Assembly (NCBI GenBank): GCA_009783055.1
Contig: WRHW01000002.1
Span: 35,745 to 99,744 of the forward strand
Direction: 5' to 3'
DNA from: Holophagaceae bacterium
GTDB lineage: Bacteria; Acidobacteriota; Holophagae; Holophagales; Holophagaceae
Length of the DNA: 64,000 bases
Shown here: positions 43,924-53,573 of the stretch, one piece after another
Numbering within the stretch: position 1 is the stretch's first letter
How the letters are laid out: each line of letters opens with the position of its first letter
Notes under the pieces: generated by a model
Database searches by the model: none
Told to the model about the DNA's origin: nothing
The model's input: the letters and a program-made list of their open reading frames with translations, nothing else
Translations under genes and position numbers: made by a program

Positions 43924-45312
43924 TCACTTGGTCGAAATCTGCTTTGAAATCCAACGATTATACAAAAACATGCTGACTGCACTGGCAAAACCACAACACG
44001 CGAGGATTATCCAACCAAGGCTGGCCTGCTGTGGGTTAAGTTGCAAGAGCCCATCGGGTAGTATCGTAGCTTTTTTGCACATGATTTCATTGAATAGCCA
44101 TGCACCCAGAAATCCACCTGCTATGCTACCAAGAGCTATTGGCAGGTTTGCAAAGCCTTGGTAAAGTCCCTCTTGACCCTTTGGAGCCAACGTAGCAAGG
44201 TATTCCCACATTCGGCCACTAGTAAAAATCTCGCCGAAGCCTATCAATGCCACAGTCAGAACTATAAAAATACTACCGAGTGGGATTATGTCATTGGCAA
44301 TCTGTGTTACGCCACCAGCCATGTAAAGTGGAAAAATATTTACCAGCATTGATGCGCCGGCAATTGCCGTGCCTATGAAAATGCTTTTTATTGGCGAAAA
44401 TTTTCCAAATATTTTTGTGAATAATAATTGGCATGTAATAATGACAATTGGGTTTGCGACTGTATAAATATCCATAGCTGGTGTTAGTTCAACAGTTTTC
44501 TTTGTGTATAGCGGTAATAAGTTATAGATTTGGGCAAAAATTACGTAAAAGCCACTTGTGATAATTAGAAATAAGACAAGCCTCAGGTCTGTGAGGGATT
44601 TTTTGATGGTAAGTATAATATCTGCAATTGGGTCGGATGCTTTTTTTTCTATGTTGGCCATTTCTATTTCTGTATCGCGGTAAAAAATGATCACCAGGAA
44701 AAATGCTATGACTGTAGCCACCATACTTACCAGAAAAATGGAACTTAAATCAAAACCGTGTGAATTCCTGACTTTGTAGCTAATGATACGACCAAAGAGG
44801 TTGCCAAACTGAATAATCATAAAAAATATAGCAAAACCAAGGGTTATCCGAGAACCAACAGTTTTTTGGATAGTCCCTGCTATGCTAGGTCTTACAAAAC
44901 TGGCACCAACGCCAATAAACAATACGCCCAGACATACTGGTATTACAGAGCCAAGTGGCACAGTGACTTCATTTCCAGGCACGATTGCTAGTAATTCTCC
45001 ACCAAACCATACCGGGTAGCCCATTGCAAAATATCCTAGTGACAAAAGGATGAAAGCTAGTAGCAGTGCTCGCTTAAACCTAATTCGGTCGGCAATAGCT
45101 CCTGCGAGAGTTGGCAAGAAGTATATTATTCCCCACAAAAGAGAGTTCATTAAGCTCGGCCAGTAATTACCAAAACCTAACTGTCCTAAATAAATGACCA
45201 CAAAACTGGCCATGCCATAATAGGATGCTCTTTCAAAAATTTGGATGACATTTGCCGACCAAAAATTGCAAGAAAAGGGGGCCGACTTAGGTTGCTGTTT
45301 ATCTGTACTCAT
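43924..45312 (-). CDS. POT/PTR2-like major facilitator transporter
   Basis: About 462 residues from the ATG at 45312 (GGAG five bases upstream); the longer frame to 45384 has no support. Multi-spanning membrane protein of MFS type with the POT-family signature IFERASYYGMASFVVIYL near the N-terminus and LAGAIADRIRFKRALLL as the loop 2-3 motif. POT proteins take up di- and tripeptides with protons; peptide uptake would suit an amino-acid fermenter, but substrate is not readable. The central cytoplasmic loop is charged (DTEIEMANIEKKASDP). Confidence 0.85.
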   Translation of the reverse strand: MSTDKQQPKSAPFSCNFWSANVIQIFERASYYGMASFVVIYLGQLGFGNYWPSLMNSLLWGIIYFLPTLAGAIADRIRFKRALLLAFILLSLGYFAMGYPVWFGGELLAIVPGNEVTVPLGSVIPVCLGVLFIGVGASFVRPSIAGTIQKTVGSRITLGFAIFFMIIQFGNLFGRIISYKVRNSHGFDLSSIFLVSMVATVIAFFLVIIFYRDTEIEMANIEKKASDPIADIILTIKKSLTDLRLVLFLIITSGFYVIFAQIYNLLPLYTKKTVELTPAMDIYTVANPIVIITCQLLFTKIFGKFSPIKSIFIGTAIAGASMLVNIFPLYMAGGVTQIANDIIPLGSIFIVLTVALIGFGEIFTSGRMWEYLATLAPKGQEGLYQGFANLPIALGSIAGGFLGAWLFNEIMCKKATILPDGLLQLNPQQASLGWIILACCGFASAVSMFLYNRWISKQISTK

Positions 45313-45473
45313 GGAACTCCACGGTGCTAGTATGACAGTATTTGAAACGAGTACCAAGACTGTTCCATAATACGTCTGTAGCAACTTTACTTTTTATTGT
45401 CCATATTTTCTAATGGCAAGTGGCTAAGCGATACAAAGCCTTAGAGATAAGACTAGGTTGAGTTTCTTGTAGC

Positions 45474-45504
45474 AATAGTTGCTTTCCGAAAGAAAACAAC
45501 TATT
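45474..45504 (-). terminator. Hairpin at the end of the left polyene operon
   Basis: AATAGTTG at 45474-45481 pairs with CAACTATT at 45497-45504, with CTTTC/GAAAG stacked inside and a 4-base bulge. It begins 11 bases after the stop of the gene at 45515. No T-tract follows on the minus strand, so this is a probable but not canonical terminator. Confidence 0.4.
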
Positions 45505-45514
45505 ACCTTGAACA

Positions 45515-45910
45515 TCAACGGGCTAGTTCTTTCTGAATACCGTGGTCTAAGTCGTCCAACCATTTGCGAGCTTTGCCATGAACAGTCTGATTTGAGGCAT
45601 TGTATTTTAAATCCTTACTGTCTTTATATGTTATCGTGTATTCAGAACTAGAAAAAGTTATCGTGACAACCAATTCGTGAGTACGAACAATCAACTTTGC
45701 TTGGATTTCCCCATCCTCACCTTTCTTTGTCATCCAATCAAGTCTGGATGCAACAGATAAGATTGCTTTTTCAACATCCGCTAAAGTCGCTTTGTTTGAG
45801 TATACCTCCGAAGTGCGAGGTTTAACTGAAGCCGGACGCATAGGTTGGGCAAATAGCACATTACTGTTAGCCACGAGCACTAAAAAGAGGAAGGCAAGCA
45901 ATTATTTCAT
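45515..45910 (-). pseudogene. Small exported protein gene with an in-frame stop at codon 3
   Basis: From the ATG at 45910, which has AAAGG seven bases upstream, the reading is Met-Lys-stop-Leu-Leu-Ala-Phe-Leu-Phe-Leu-Val-Leu-Val-Ala, that is, a normal signal peptide interrupted by TAA (45902-45904). The rest (about 128 residues) is intact: TLADVEKAILSVASRLDWM, a beta-rich middle and WLDDLDHGIQKELA. It resembles a family of small secreted or lipid-anchored proteins found near polyene loci. Re-initiation at the TTG right after the stop could still give a product, so it may be a recent nonsense mutation, a sequencing error or a low-expression form. Last gene of the left operon. Confidence 0.65.
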
Positions 45911-45940
45911 GGTAGTACCTTTAGGGAAATAATCTCTAGC

Positions 45941-46849
45941 TCAATGCCAGAAGGTGTAAAAGTTATACCACTGGTATGGATATTTCAATACCAACTTTTC
46001 AAGATAAACAACAAATTTTTTCATCACTTCGTCAGGATTTCGCGCCATTTCTGCACTGTGATAATCAACGTGGACATCATATTTTCCAGTCTCATTCCGG
46101 CAGATAAAGACAAAGCAAAAATCACACTTCATTACTTTTAGAAAGCGGAAGGCTCCCTTCGGAAAAAACGCACTGCCTCCTAAAAAGGGAAGGAGGGCAC
46201 TGCCTTTTTCATTCATGGATGGTTCTCTATCCGCCGCCATTACAACAACTTCGCCCTCCTCAAGTTTTGTCTTGATATGAGAAGCTGTATCGATGCCTAT
46301 GTCTTTTATTGGGATTAGGTTTAATGCTGAGTCTGGGTTCATTTTGGCAATGAAGGCATTAAAATCCTGTGTACGCTCCGCTTCAATAAAGCCATTGACT
46401 ACAATTTTTTCTTTTCGACTGGTTGCCATAGCGCGCAGAAGCTCTATATTACCCAGATGGGAGCAGAGTATAAAAACCCCCTTTCTAGCTTTCAGGCTTT
46501 CAAAAAAACGATTTACGGCTTGCTCGTCCTTGTAGACCACCTCTGTTTCTGTGATGTCGCCAATCCAAGCCCCGATTTTATCTATGAGAGAGATTGCAAA
46601 AGAATACAAATGTCGAAATGTTTTTATAAAAGATGGCTTTAGTTCAGGGTTATTACTGAAGGAATATAGTCTTGCAAAGTAATCCCATGATGCCCTACGA
46701 GCGTTTTTCATAAAGATGAAAGCAGTAAAGACTATTGGAAAGATCAATACTTTAAGAACTCTTTTTCCAAAAAAACGATAGATTCCTAATAGGAGATAGA
46801 GCCTAAATGCCCCTGCTCCAAATTCTTTGTACTGTGCCCATTTAGCCAT
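45941..46849 (-). CDS. LpxL/HtrB-family lysophospholipid acyltransferase
   Basis: About 302 residues from the ATG at 46849, two bases after the preceding stop. N-terminal membrane-associated helices, then the acyltransferase motif SHLGNIE (HX4E), LIPIKDIGIDTASHIK, VVMAADREP and PFLGGSAFFPKGAFRF. Family members add acyl chains to lipid A; copies in aryl-polyene loci are thought to attach the polyene to a lipid. Substrate here is inferred from context. Confidence 0.88.
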   Translation of the reverse strand: MAKWAQYKEFGAGAFRLYLLLGIYRFFGKRVLKVLIFPIVFTAFIFMKNARRASWDYFARLYSFSNNPELKPSFIKTFRHLYSFAISLIDKIGAWIGDITETEVVYKDEQAVNRFFESLKARKGVFILCSHLGNIELLRAMATSRKEKIVVNGFIEAERTQDFNAFIAKMNPDSALNLIPIKDIGIDTASHIKTKLEEGEVVVMAADREPSMNEKGSALLPFLGGSAFFPKGAFRFLKVMKCDFCFVFICRNETGKYDVHVDYHSAEMARNPDEVMKKFVVYLEKLVLKYPYQWYNFYTFWH

Positions 46850-46851
46850 GT

Positions 46852-47922
46852 TCAAATGGTGCACTCTAATAGCGTGTAGCTGAATTCGCCAATTTCTTCG
46901 TGGGCATGTAAAACTCTTAGTCCAGCTTTATTAATGAACTCTTCCATTTCTGTCTGGCGATACATCCGACTATATCCGTTGGCCATGCAAGTAAAATATA
47001 AAGATATATTTGTGAGTGCCAAGGCGGCAATATCGTTACTGCTATCAATAAAAGGCTCCAGCACAAAAATTCGCCCGTTGGTATTAAGTGCTCTTTTTGC
47101 TTTTTCCAAAATAAAAACAATTTTTTCTGGCGAAAAACAGTCTAGGAACTGACTCATCCATATTGCGTCAGCTCCTTTTGGAACTTCTGTTTCAGGATCA
47201 AGGATGTCCATTGGAAAAAATTCAGCCCTGTCTACCAAACCAACTGTTGAGAGGTTATCTTTTGCCTTTTCAATCATCAATGGCAGATCTATAATCCGGC
47301 AACGAACATCACTATTGGCGCTAAAGAGGGCAACCTCAAATTTTGCAGTATTTCCGCCTATGTCATACACTAACTTCGGGTTGTTTTTTATTACTTCTTT
47401 GACCGCTATATCGAAAACAAGGTCGGAGTAGTAATTGTCAAAGTTAAACCAAACCTCCTTGGCCTTGTCCGGTAAATGGTGGAGACCTTGGTATATCGTT
47501 TCCCAGTCACCAAAAACTTTTAGTCCTTCCGGCTTGCCAGTTTCAAAAGATTCATCCAGAGCAAAAGCCCCTTGGTAACATACATCATGCATGAAGTCCA
47601 TATTAACCTTCACTGCTTTATCTTCGTTTAGTAGTAGGGCTAACTTTGTAGGAAAATACTTTCCGTCTTGATTTCGGACTATTTTCTCTAATAGAGCAAC
47701 CTCAAGCATTAGATCAACTGCATAGGTAGAAAGCCCAGAAATACGAACTATTTCATCCCGGCTAATACCACTACTTTTACAGATGTCAGAAAGAATACCG
47801 AATTTCATCATGGAACGAATGGCTTGAAACATCATGGGGTAGAAAGCAATCCGGTGCGCTTCTCGGAATGCCTCCACCATTGTCATAGGATCTTTTCGTA
47901 CTCTCCTATAGTGTTCGGTCAT
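46852..47922 (-). CDS. SAM-dependent O-methyltransferase (acetylserotonin-OMT-like)
   Basis: About 356 residues from the ATG at 47922, five bases after GAGG. N-terminal winged-helix dimerisation domain (FGILSDICKSSGISRDEIVRISGLSTYAVDLML) and a Rossmann methyltransferase domain (VYDIGGNTAKFEVAL, CRIIDLPLMIEKAK, AIWMSQFLDCFSPEKI, GRIFVLEPF). Similar enzymes accompany aryl-polyene and flexirubin loci and are candidates for methylating the aryl head. Lies 110 bases after the exporter; that gap holds a short repetitive TCAGTTATCAGTTAGCAG stretch. Confidence 0.85.
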   Translation of the reverse strand: MTEHYRRVRKDPMTMVEAFREAHRIAFYPMMFQAIRSMMKFGILSDICKSSGISRDEIVRISGLSTYAVDLMLEVALLEKIVRNQDGKYFPTKLALLLNEDKAVKVNMDFMHDVCYQGAFALDESFETGKPEGLKVFGDWETIYQGLHHLPDKAKEVWFNFDNYYSDLVFDIAVKEVIKNNPKLVYDIGGNTAKFEVALFSANSDVRCRIIDLPLMIEKAKDNLSTVGLVDRAEFFPMDILDPETEVPKGADAIWMSQFLDCFSPEKIVFILEKAKRALNTNGRIFVLEPFIDSSNDIAALALTNISLYFTCMANGYSRMYRQTEMEEFINKAGLRVLHAHEEIGEFSYTLLECTI

Positions 47923-48032
47923 GTGTGCCTCGTATCGATTGTAAGCTATCAATTGTCAGTTATCAGTTAGCAGATTAGGATGTTTGCATGCTGAATTTGG
48001 TGTGTCGTAACTACAGACATGACATCCTTTTC

Positions 48033-50291
48033 CTAACCAGTATTATAGTTCATGTCGGCTTTCCGCTTTATTGAAAGTGTTGCCAATGGAGATAGCAGGT
48101 AGGCTATCGTGAAACCAAGACCCAAAGTAATGCCAAGTGCCCTAGTAACTGCAAAGCTAGTGAAACCAAGTGCGCCAAAAGCGACAATTGATGTGAGACA
48201 GGAAAGAGCGATTGCTGACCCCGTTTGGTTGCCTGTATCTCTTCCTTCTACGCGGAAGATGACATAATCAGCCCCAAGACATACCACTAAAAATAGAGCA
48301 AGTACGTGGAACAGAGTAATCTGCTCCCCCGCAAAACCTAGAACTCCCAGTGTAATGAGTACAGACATAAATGCAGGTGAGAGCATATAAAATGCATCTC
48401 TCATTGATCTGTATACAACGGCAATGGCACTAAATACGGTGGCGATTACCAAAAGAAAAATAATAGTTACCTTATTTCTTAGGGTATTGAGTATGTGAGT
48501 AATTTCTTGGATGCGATCGCTGAAATGAGCTCCTGCTTCTCTTGCCAAACTCGCCAACTCTGCTTTGTCGGTTGCATTTTCGACCAAAACAACTGATGTA
48601 TTTTCTGAAAGTAAAAATTTTAGTGAATCTGGTATTTCCGATATTTCCAGCGGTCTGTCTTTCTGGGCAAGGAGGTTGTTATACATTTTATTTTTCAAAC
48701 CTTTTGGAGCACTGATAGTGGAGAGGAGCGTATCCAGCTCATTTTCATAAAGGTTTTCTGTCAGTGCAAAATTTCGATTTTGTTTTCTAAAAGAAGGGAT
48801 AGCCTGTGAAACTGCTCTGTAATTAAAACTATGCAGTGAGTTTCTGAAAATCTCTTCCTTCTCTAAAACATCCTGTTCGTCTGTGCCTTGTATTACTACC
48901 ATCACAGGTGCAGATGTGGCTCCGCCAACCCTGGCAAAGAGGGCCTCACTTTCAATCATGTCTTTTTCAGGTTTGTAAAGGTTTTTTAGATCATCGCCTG
49001 AGCGCAATTGGATGATGCCAGCCAGTGAAAAAATCACAACTACGGCTAATTTTATGGCTGTGTGCTTTCTAAACGCCACTCTGACAAAATTTGCAAGACG
49101 TTTTTCCAAGCTACTGACAAAAGGTGAAATGGCTCTGACATTTGATTTTTTAAGAAAAACTGGATAGAGAAAGCGTATTATGAAATAAGTATTTATAAGG
49201 CCAATTGTTGCAATTACTGCTATTTGCATGAGGATGGGTACACCAGAAAGCATCATAACTCCAAAGCCTGCAACACTGGTGATGAGGCAAATACTAACTG
49301 CCCTGCCGATATTTATCCAAGGTTGGTTAGAAATGCCTTTTTCAACAAAATAGTGGATGTGGTAGTCAAGGCAGAGGCCAATCAGACTTGCTCCAAACAC
49401 TAGAGCAAGTACGTGGATTTCGCCAAAAATAATTGCTGTCAACATTATGGCAAGGGCAATCCCCATTCCCACCGTGCAAACTGCATATAAAAAACAAACT
49501 GCCGATCTAAAAACGATTAATGAGATGAGCATCAAAAGAAAAACCGATGCCCCAGTGATAATGTTGGTTTCGGCAATGCTCTTTGAAATTGCTCGCGCGC
49601 TGTGAGCCGGTATGCCCGAAATATTTATCGAAACATCTGGAAAGTCTACAAATGTTTTGGCCTTTGCTCTCTCTATTCCATTGAAAACATGTTTGAAATA
49701 TGAGGGAGATGTATCCTCTAGTTCAATCGACATGTAGGCATAGAATAGGCCGTCCAGCTTTGCCGAAAGGACACCTTGGTTTGGGAAAAAACTAGATTTG
49801 GTAATACCTAGATTCATCATAAAATCGCTTGCCAGGAGAAATGGGTCTTGCTCTAGTGGCAAAACGTTTACAGCTACTGGACTGTAGAGCATTGCTAGCG
49901 AGTTGTTTCTTATTGTCTCGTAATCACACATTTCCAGAAGATGGGCAGTAGCATCTGACAACAATCTATGGTTGTATGTGGACAGCAAGCTCAGGTAATC
50001 ATTTTCTTGTTCACTAATAAGAAATTGCACTTTGAAGGGTTTATCGGTCAGATTGTCTTTGAAAAAAACGCCGGCATCCTTTGCTTTTATTAGTTCGCTT
50101 GCACCAAATAGAATGTTTAATCTACCGGTATAGGCTCTAGAGAGCCTGTCCAGTGCCTTTGTGACTTGAGGGTCTTCTCTTACTACCGGGGCGACATCCA
50201 TAATGTCTGTTCTCAGCGTAAAAGGCCGGGTAAAAAATATTGCAACTATCGCAAAGGCATAAATGGCAAAAAATATTGCAGGTCTTCTCAT
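48033..50291 (-). CDS. RND/MMPL-family exporter
   Basis: 752 residues in two homologous halves, each with one N-terminal helix, a large periplasmic loop and a block of five helices. The second block of each half carries the family text LALVFGASLIGLCLDYHIHYF and LALFLVVCLGADYVIFRVEGR. These exporters are a fixed part of aryl-polyene loci, where they are believed to move the finished lipid or polyene toward the outer membrane. It starts three bases after the LolA-like gene. Confidence 0.92.
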   Translation of the reverse strand: MRRPAIFFAIYAFAIVAIFFTRPFTLRTDIMDVAPVVREDPQVTKALDRLSRAYTGRLNILFGASELIKAKDAGVFFKDNLTDKPFKVQFLISEQENDYLSLLSTYNHRLLSDATAHLLEMCDYETIRNNSLAMLYSPVAVNVLPLEQDPFLLASDFMMNLGITKSSFFPNQGVLSAKLDGLFYAYMSIELEDTSPSYFKHVFNGIERAKAKTFVDFPDVSINISGIPAHSARAISKSIAETNIITGASVFLLMLISLIVFRSAVCFLYAVCTVGMGIALAIMLTAIIFGEIHVLALVFGASLIGLCLDYHIHYFVEKGISNQPWINIGRAVSICLITSVAGFGVMMLSGVPILMQIAVIATIGLINTYFIIRFLYPVFLKKSNVRAISPFVSSLEKRLANFVRVAFRKHTAIKLAVVVIFSLAGIIQLRSGDDLKNLYKPEKDMIESEALFARVGGATSAPVMVVIQGTDEQDVLEKEEIFRNSLHSFNYRAVSQAIPSFRKQNRNFALTENLYENELDTLLSTISAPKGLKNKMYNNLLAQKDRPLEISEIPDSLKFLLSENTSVVLVENATDKAELASLAREAGAHFSDRIQEITHILNTLRNKVTIIFLLVIATVFSAIAVVYRSMRDAFYMLSPAFMSVLITLGVLGFAGEQITLFHVLALFLVVCLGADYVIFRVEGRDTGNQTGSAIALSCLTSIVAFGALGFTSFAVTRALGITLGLGFTIAYLLSPLATLSIKRKADMNYNTG

Positions 50292-50294
50292 TTT

Positions 50295-50810
50295 CTAAAA
50301 ATCTTCCGCGGATTCTCGCAGGTTTGAAAAGTTGATCGTAGTCTTATCTCCCTGCGGGTTGTAGAGTATAGCTATATCTACGTATTTTCTCCCTTTTATG
50401 TAGATTTCTGAAAAAATCTTGGCAATTGTTTCGTCTGTTGTCTTTAGATTTATTTCAAACCCATTTCCTTTAATCGTCCGCTTTACTACAAAGAACTTTT
50501 GCAAAGCATCTAAATCCTGGATAAGCAATCCACCCATGATTGATGCCATTTGTTTTGCAACCTCACCTCCTTCAACTACGGCCTCTGGATTGATCACAAT
50601 GGTTTGCTGAAAGGGTTTTTCTACAGTCCATTTGATTCCCTTAGCCTTGTGGATAGAAAAAACACCTTCGGATTTCAGTGTGATGCCGGCATCCTTTATT
50701 TCCCTTGTTTGTGTAAACTTGCCCGAAAGGGCTTCCGGTACATAAATGTCTTGGGCTATAGAACCTACTGCCAACATAAATAATAAGAAAAATAGCTTAA
50801 GATTTTTCAA
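50295..50810 (-). CDS. LolA-like outer-membrane lipoprotein carrier
   Basis: 171 residues with a signal peptide (LKLFFLLFMLAVGSIAQ) and a LolA fold: ALSGKFTQTREIKDAGITLKSEGVFSI, GIKWTVEKPFQQTIVI and NPQGDKTTINFSN. Starts with TTG, supported by AGGGG six bases upstream, and overlaps the thioesterase gene by 14 bases. Standard component of polyene loci, probably carrying a lipidated intermediate across the periplasm. Confidence 0.9.
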   Translation of the reverse strand: MKNLKLFFLLFMLAVGSIAQDIYVPEALSGKFTQTREIKDAGITLKSEGVFSIHKAKGIKWTVEKPFQQTIVINPEAVVEGGEVAKQMASIMGGLLIQDLDALQKFFVVKRTIKGNGFEINLKTTDETIAKIFSEIYIKGRKYVDIAILYNPQGDKTTINFSNLRESAEDF

Positions 50811-51225
50811 GATAACCCCTAACTTTGTCCAGCAATATCTGAGGACTGAAATAAAGTGATTGCATAGTGTTCATGTCAATAGCCATTTGAACTGTTTCTG
50901 CCTTGGCAATGGTTTTTTTTGTTTCTGCGTCTGTGATGATGTATTTGATCTTTATGCAATTTTCATATTCTTCCAGCATTGCGCGGACTCTGATCTTCTG
51001 ATTGAATCGGGCGGGACTGATATATTTGATCTTCAAACCCACTAGTGGCCACGCATAGCCAGAATTTAACATGACATCATAGTTGTAACCGATTTTATCT
51101 AACAATGCACATCGAGCGTCTTCTAGGTATTTAGCATAGTTGCCGTGCCAGGTAATGCTCATTGAGTCTACATCGTAGAACGGAACTTTGATTTCAATTT
51201 CCGCGTTTATCATTGTTTCAGCCAA
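50797..51225 (-). CDS. Hotdog-fold acyl thioesterase
   Basis: 142 residues of the 4-hydroxybenzoyl-CoA thioesterase/YbgC type: VPFYDVDSMSITWHGNYAKYLEDAR, with the catalytic Asp in YDVDSM. The start is TTG at 51225, placed seven bases after a perfect AGGAGG; the ATG at 51213 has none. Its start overlaps the end of the GT2 gene by eight bases. Likely releases or edits acyl-ACP intermediates of the polyene. Confidence 0.9.
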   Translation of the reverse strand: MAETMINAEIEIKVPFYDVDSMSITWHGNYAKYLEDARCALLDKIGYNYDVMLNSGYAWPLVGLKIKYISPARFNQKIRVRAMLEEYENCIKIKYIITDAETKKTIAKAETVQMAIDMNTMQSLYFSPQILLDKVRGYLEKS

Positions 51226-51916
51226 AAATAAGCCTCCTTAGCCTCGTGCAAACAAGCAATGTGTGTAATGCAAAAATATTCATGTTGTCTTTCAACAAGG
51301 AAAAATTTGTTATGCCATCTTTAGGATAAGAAACTTTTGTATCGAGTGTGATAATTTTAATGTTCGCCCAACATGCCCTGACCAATAATTCGATGTCTAC
51401 GCCCATTCGCTTAAATACTAGCCCCTTTTTCAGTATCGGAGACATTGCTACGAGCGGATAGACCCTGAAGCCACACATGGCATCCTGTATTTTATCGTTT
51501 CCTGTCTCGACCCACACCCAAAAATTTGTTATTTTTCTGCCATAAACACGCGATTTTGGCGCACTTTTATCATAAATAGGACAACTGTTGATGAAGGCAC
51601 CAGGATTATCCTGTGAAGTACTGAGAAACCTTGGAATATCATCTGGATTGTGTTGACCATCTGCATCGATTTGGAGTACGTGTGTATACCCTTCATCCAT
51701 TGCTTTATTCATTCCCGCAAGTAAAGCAGTTGCCTTACCTTGATTGACATCGAGGCGAATAATCGGAAAACCAATATTTCCCAATATCCTTGCATCCTCA
51801 TCTGTGTTGCCGTCATCAATGATGATCACAGGTATATCTTTTGGCAAGTACGCAGAAAACGCCTCAAACTGCTTAGCATGACGATACACAGGAACTACTA
51901 TGCAGGGTTTATACAT
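51218..51916 (-). CDS. GT2 family glycosyltransferase (polyene locus type)
   Basis: About 232 residues from the ATG at 51916, which overlaps the ligase stop by eight bases; a GTG at 51949 is the alternative. GT-A fold: CIVVPVYRHAKQFEAF, IIIDDGNTDEDARIL, LDVNQGKATALLAGM and metal-binding DxD in VLQIDADGQHN. In polyene loci this enzyme is usually present alone or fused to an acyltransferase. Donor and acceptor are unknown. Confidence 0.88.
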   Translation of the reverse strand: MYKPCIVVPVYRHAKQFEAFSAYLPKDIPVIIIDDGNTDEDARILGNIGFPIIRLDVNQGKATALLAGMNKAMDEGYTHVLQIDADGQHNPDDIPRFLSTSQDNPGAFINSCPIYDKSAPKSRVYGRKITNFWVWVETGNDKIQDAMCGFRVYPLVAMSPILKKGLVFKRMGVDIELLVRACWANIKIITLDTKVSYPKDGITNFSLLKDNMNIFALHTLLVCTRLRRLIFG

Positions 51917-53573
51917 ACCAGAGTATGCCAGAGGAGCATGGCATGTCACTTTTATCGCAGTACTTAAAAAACACTTCCTTCCCTGAACGCTTTAACACCA
52001 GCTTGACCTTCTGTAATGGCATAATGATTTGTGAAAATTTTAGCTTTTGAATTTCTCTGAGATTTCCATTAATTTTCCAATTCAGGTGTGCAAAATGGTC
52101 TGCAAAATGAATCTGCGCAACGCCAGGGAGTATCGCATGAACAGGAAAATGGCCACTAAAACAGATGTTTTCAGAAAGGAAAACAATCTCATAGTCCGCT
52201 TGGTTTTCTGATGTATTCTTTTTTACAACTACAGGTTCAGTTAAGTCTGATTTCATGATGGCATTAATTTCACCAGATAATATCTTACTCTGCTCATTCA
52301 CTGGAATCTCATCCACAAAACGCCATCGCGATGGTACGGCAGTTTTATCGACGTATTCGGTCATGTAATCTTTTAGGTGCTTGACTGTTTTTTTATGTCC
52401 CCAAGAGATTAAATAATCGCGACCAGCATCGTTAAGGCAAACACAGGCACCCACTCTGATACGACCATTCTTGTCTTTGATGGCCATACAATGGACATTG
52501 CGTACAAAACTATGGGCACTTAGAGCAACCTCAGACTCTGGTAGGGAAACCCTCTTGGCATCTATCTTGACCATCCTATCAATTCGGCCTTTCAGGATAA
52601 AGTGATCGTTATCAACAAATTCAACTGCATCGCCCATTACAAATTTATCATAATCAGTGTAATCGGATGTTACTACCAGCCTACCTTCAGAATCTGTGTG
52701 TGCTTTGGCGTATGGGAAAAGAGCCCATTTTTCGTCTTCAAGCTGTTTACGATTGGCTATTACACCCGTTTCGGTACTGCCAAAAACCTCAATTGGAGAT
52801 ATACCAAAAAGCTCTCTGGAAGCCATAGCTCCGTCGCGAGAGAGAGGGGCTCCTGACGTGACAATCAGGTAGGGCTTGGACTTGAAAGCATATACGTCCC
52901 TGTAGCGTCCTAAAGAATCCAAAAACATTGGAGATGAAATTAGAAACGTGTTTTTATGTTTATTAAGTGATTCTATCAGCGACTCCGGTGTTCCTATCAG
53001 GGTGGTGTCAATCAAAAAGCCACTGGCCATTGAATACAAAAAAGAGAATGTCATACCAAAAAGGTGAAACATACTCACAGTTGCGAGTGCTACTGTTTCT
53101 TCGCGCAAGAGCTGTGAAAGCAGGGCATCAACAGAGGCTAGTTCCAAAAAGAGGCTGTGGAATGTTTTTTGAATGCGCTTTGGTTCGCCTGTACTACCTG
53201 AAGTAAAAAACACCACCCTTGAATCTTCTGGCGAAAATGAGTGTATTTCTACATCTTGGCCGCCGGAAATAATGTCAATATCCGATAGGACTTTTCGTAC
53301 TCCAATTGCGTTCAGTGTGTTTTCGCGCAGGTTTGATGCGAGAATGATGGTTTTGTTGCTATGCAAAAGGGCGAAAAACCCTATGATAAATCGGAAGTTA
53401 TCCTGCGTAGCTAGAATTACCTCCGAACCCTTAAAGTTCCTAATAGCAACCATCTGCTTTTTAATGAGGCTAGTTACTTGCGCTTTTGTAAATACATCGC
53501 CCTCATGCAGGAATAGCGCCCTGTCTTCCTCGGAATCATTAGAAAAAAAATCATTCAAGGTTCTTAGTGCCAT
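51909..53573 (-). CDS. Acyl/aryl-CoA (AMP) ligase fused to an ApeI-like dehydratase
   Basis: 554 residues. The ANL-type ligase part (about 1-440) has the P-loop VVFFTSGSTGEPKR, VFGSTETG and KGRIDRMVKIDAKRV; it should adenylate an aryl acid and load it on an acyl carrier protein. The C-terminal 110 residues are a hotdog dehydratase with SGHFPVHAILPGVAQIHFADHF, as in FabA/FabZ/ApeI. In E. coli-type aryl-polyene loci ligase and dehydratase are separate genes. Overlaps the upstream membrane protein gene by 23 bases. Confidence 0.9.
   Translation of the reverse strand: MALRTLNDFFSNDSEEDRALFLHEGDVFTKAQVTSLIKKQMVAIRNFKGSEVILATQDNFRFIIGFFALLHSNKTIILASNLRENTLNAIGVRKVLSDIDIISGGQDVEIHSFSPEDSRVVFFTSGSTGEPKRIQKTFHSLFLELASVDALLSQLLREETVALATVSMFHLFGMTFSFLYSMASGFLIDTTLIGTPESLIESLNKHKNTFLISSPMFLDSLGRYRDVYAFKSKPYLIVTSGAPLSRDGAMASRELFGISPIEVFGSTETGVIANRKQLEDEKWALFPYAKAHTDSEGRLVVTSDYTDYDKFVMGDAVEFVDNDHFILKGRIDRMVKIDAKRVSLPESEVALSAHSFVRNVHCMAIKDKNGRIRVGACVCLNDAGRDYLISWGHKKTVKHLKDYMTEYVDKTAVPSRWRFVDEIPVNEQSKILSGEINAIMKSDLTEPVVVKKNTSENQADYEIVFLSENICFSGHFPVHAILPGVAQIHFADHFAHLNWKINGNLREIQKLKFSQIIMPLQKVKLVLKRSGKEVFFKYCDKSDMPCSSGILWYV

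Noticed and set aside
43757..44164. Plus-strand 135-codon frame overlapping the transporter's 3' end
   Set aside because: Its start lies inside repeat R2, and the second half is antisense to a well-supported membrane protein.
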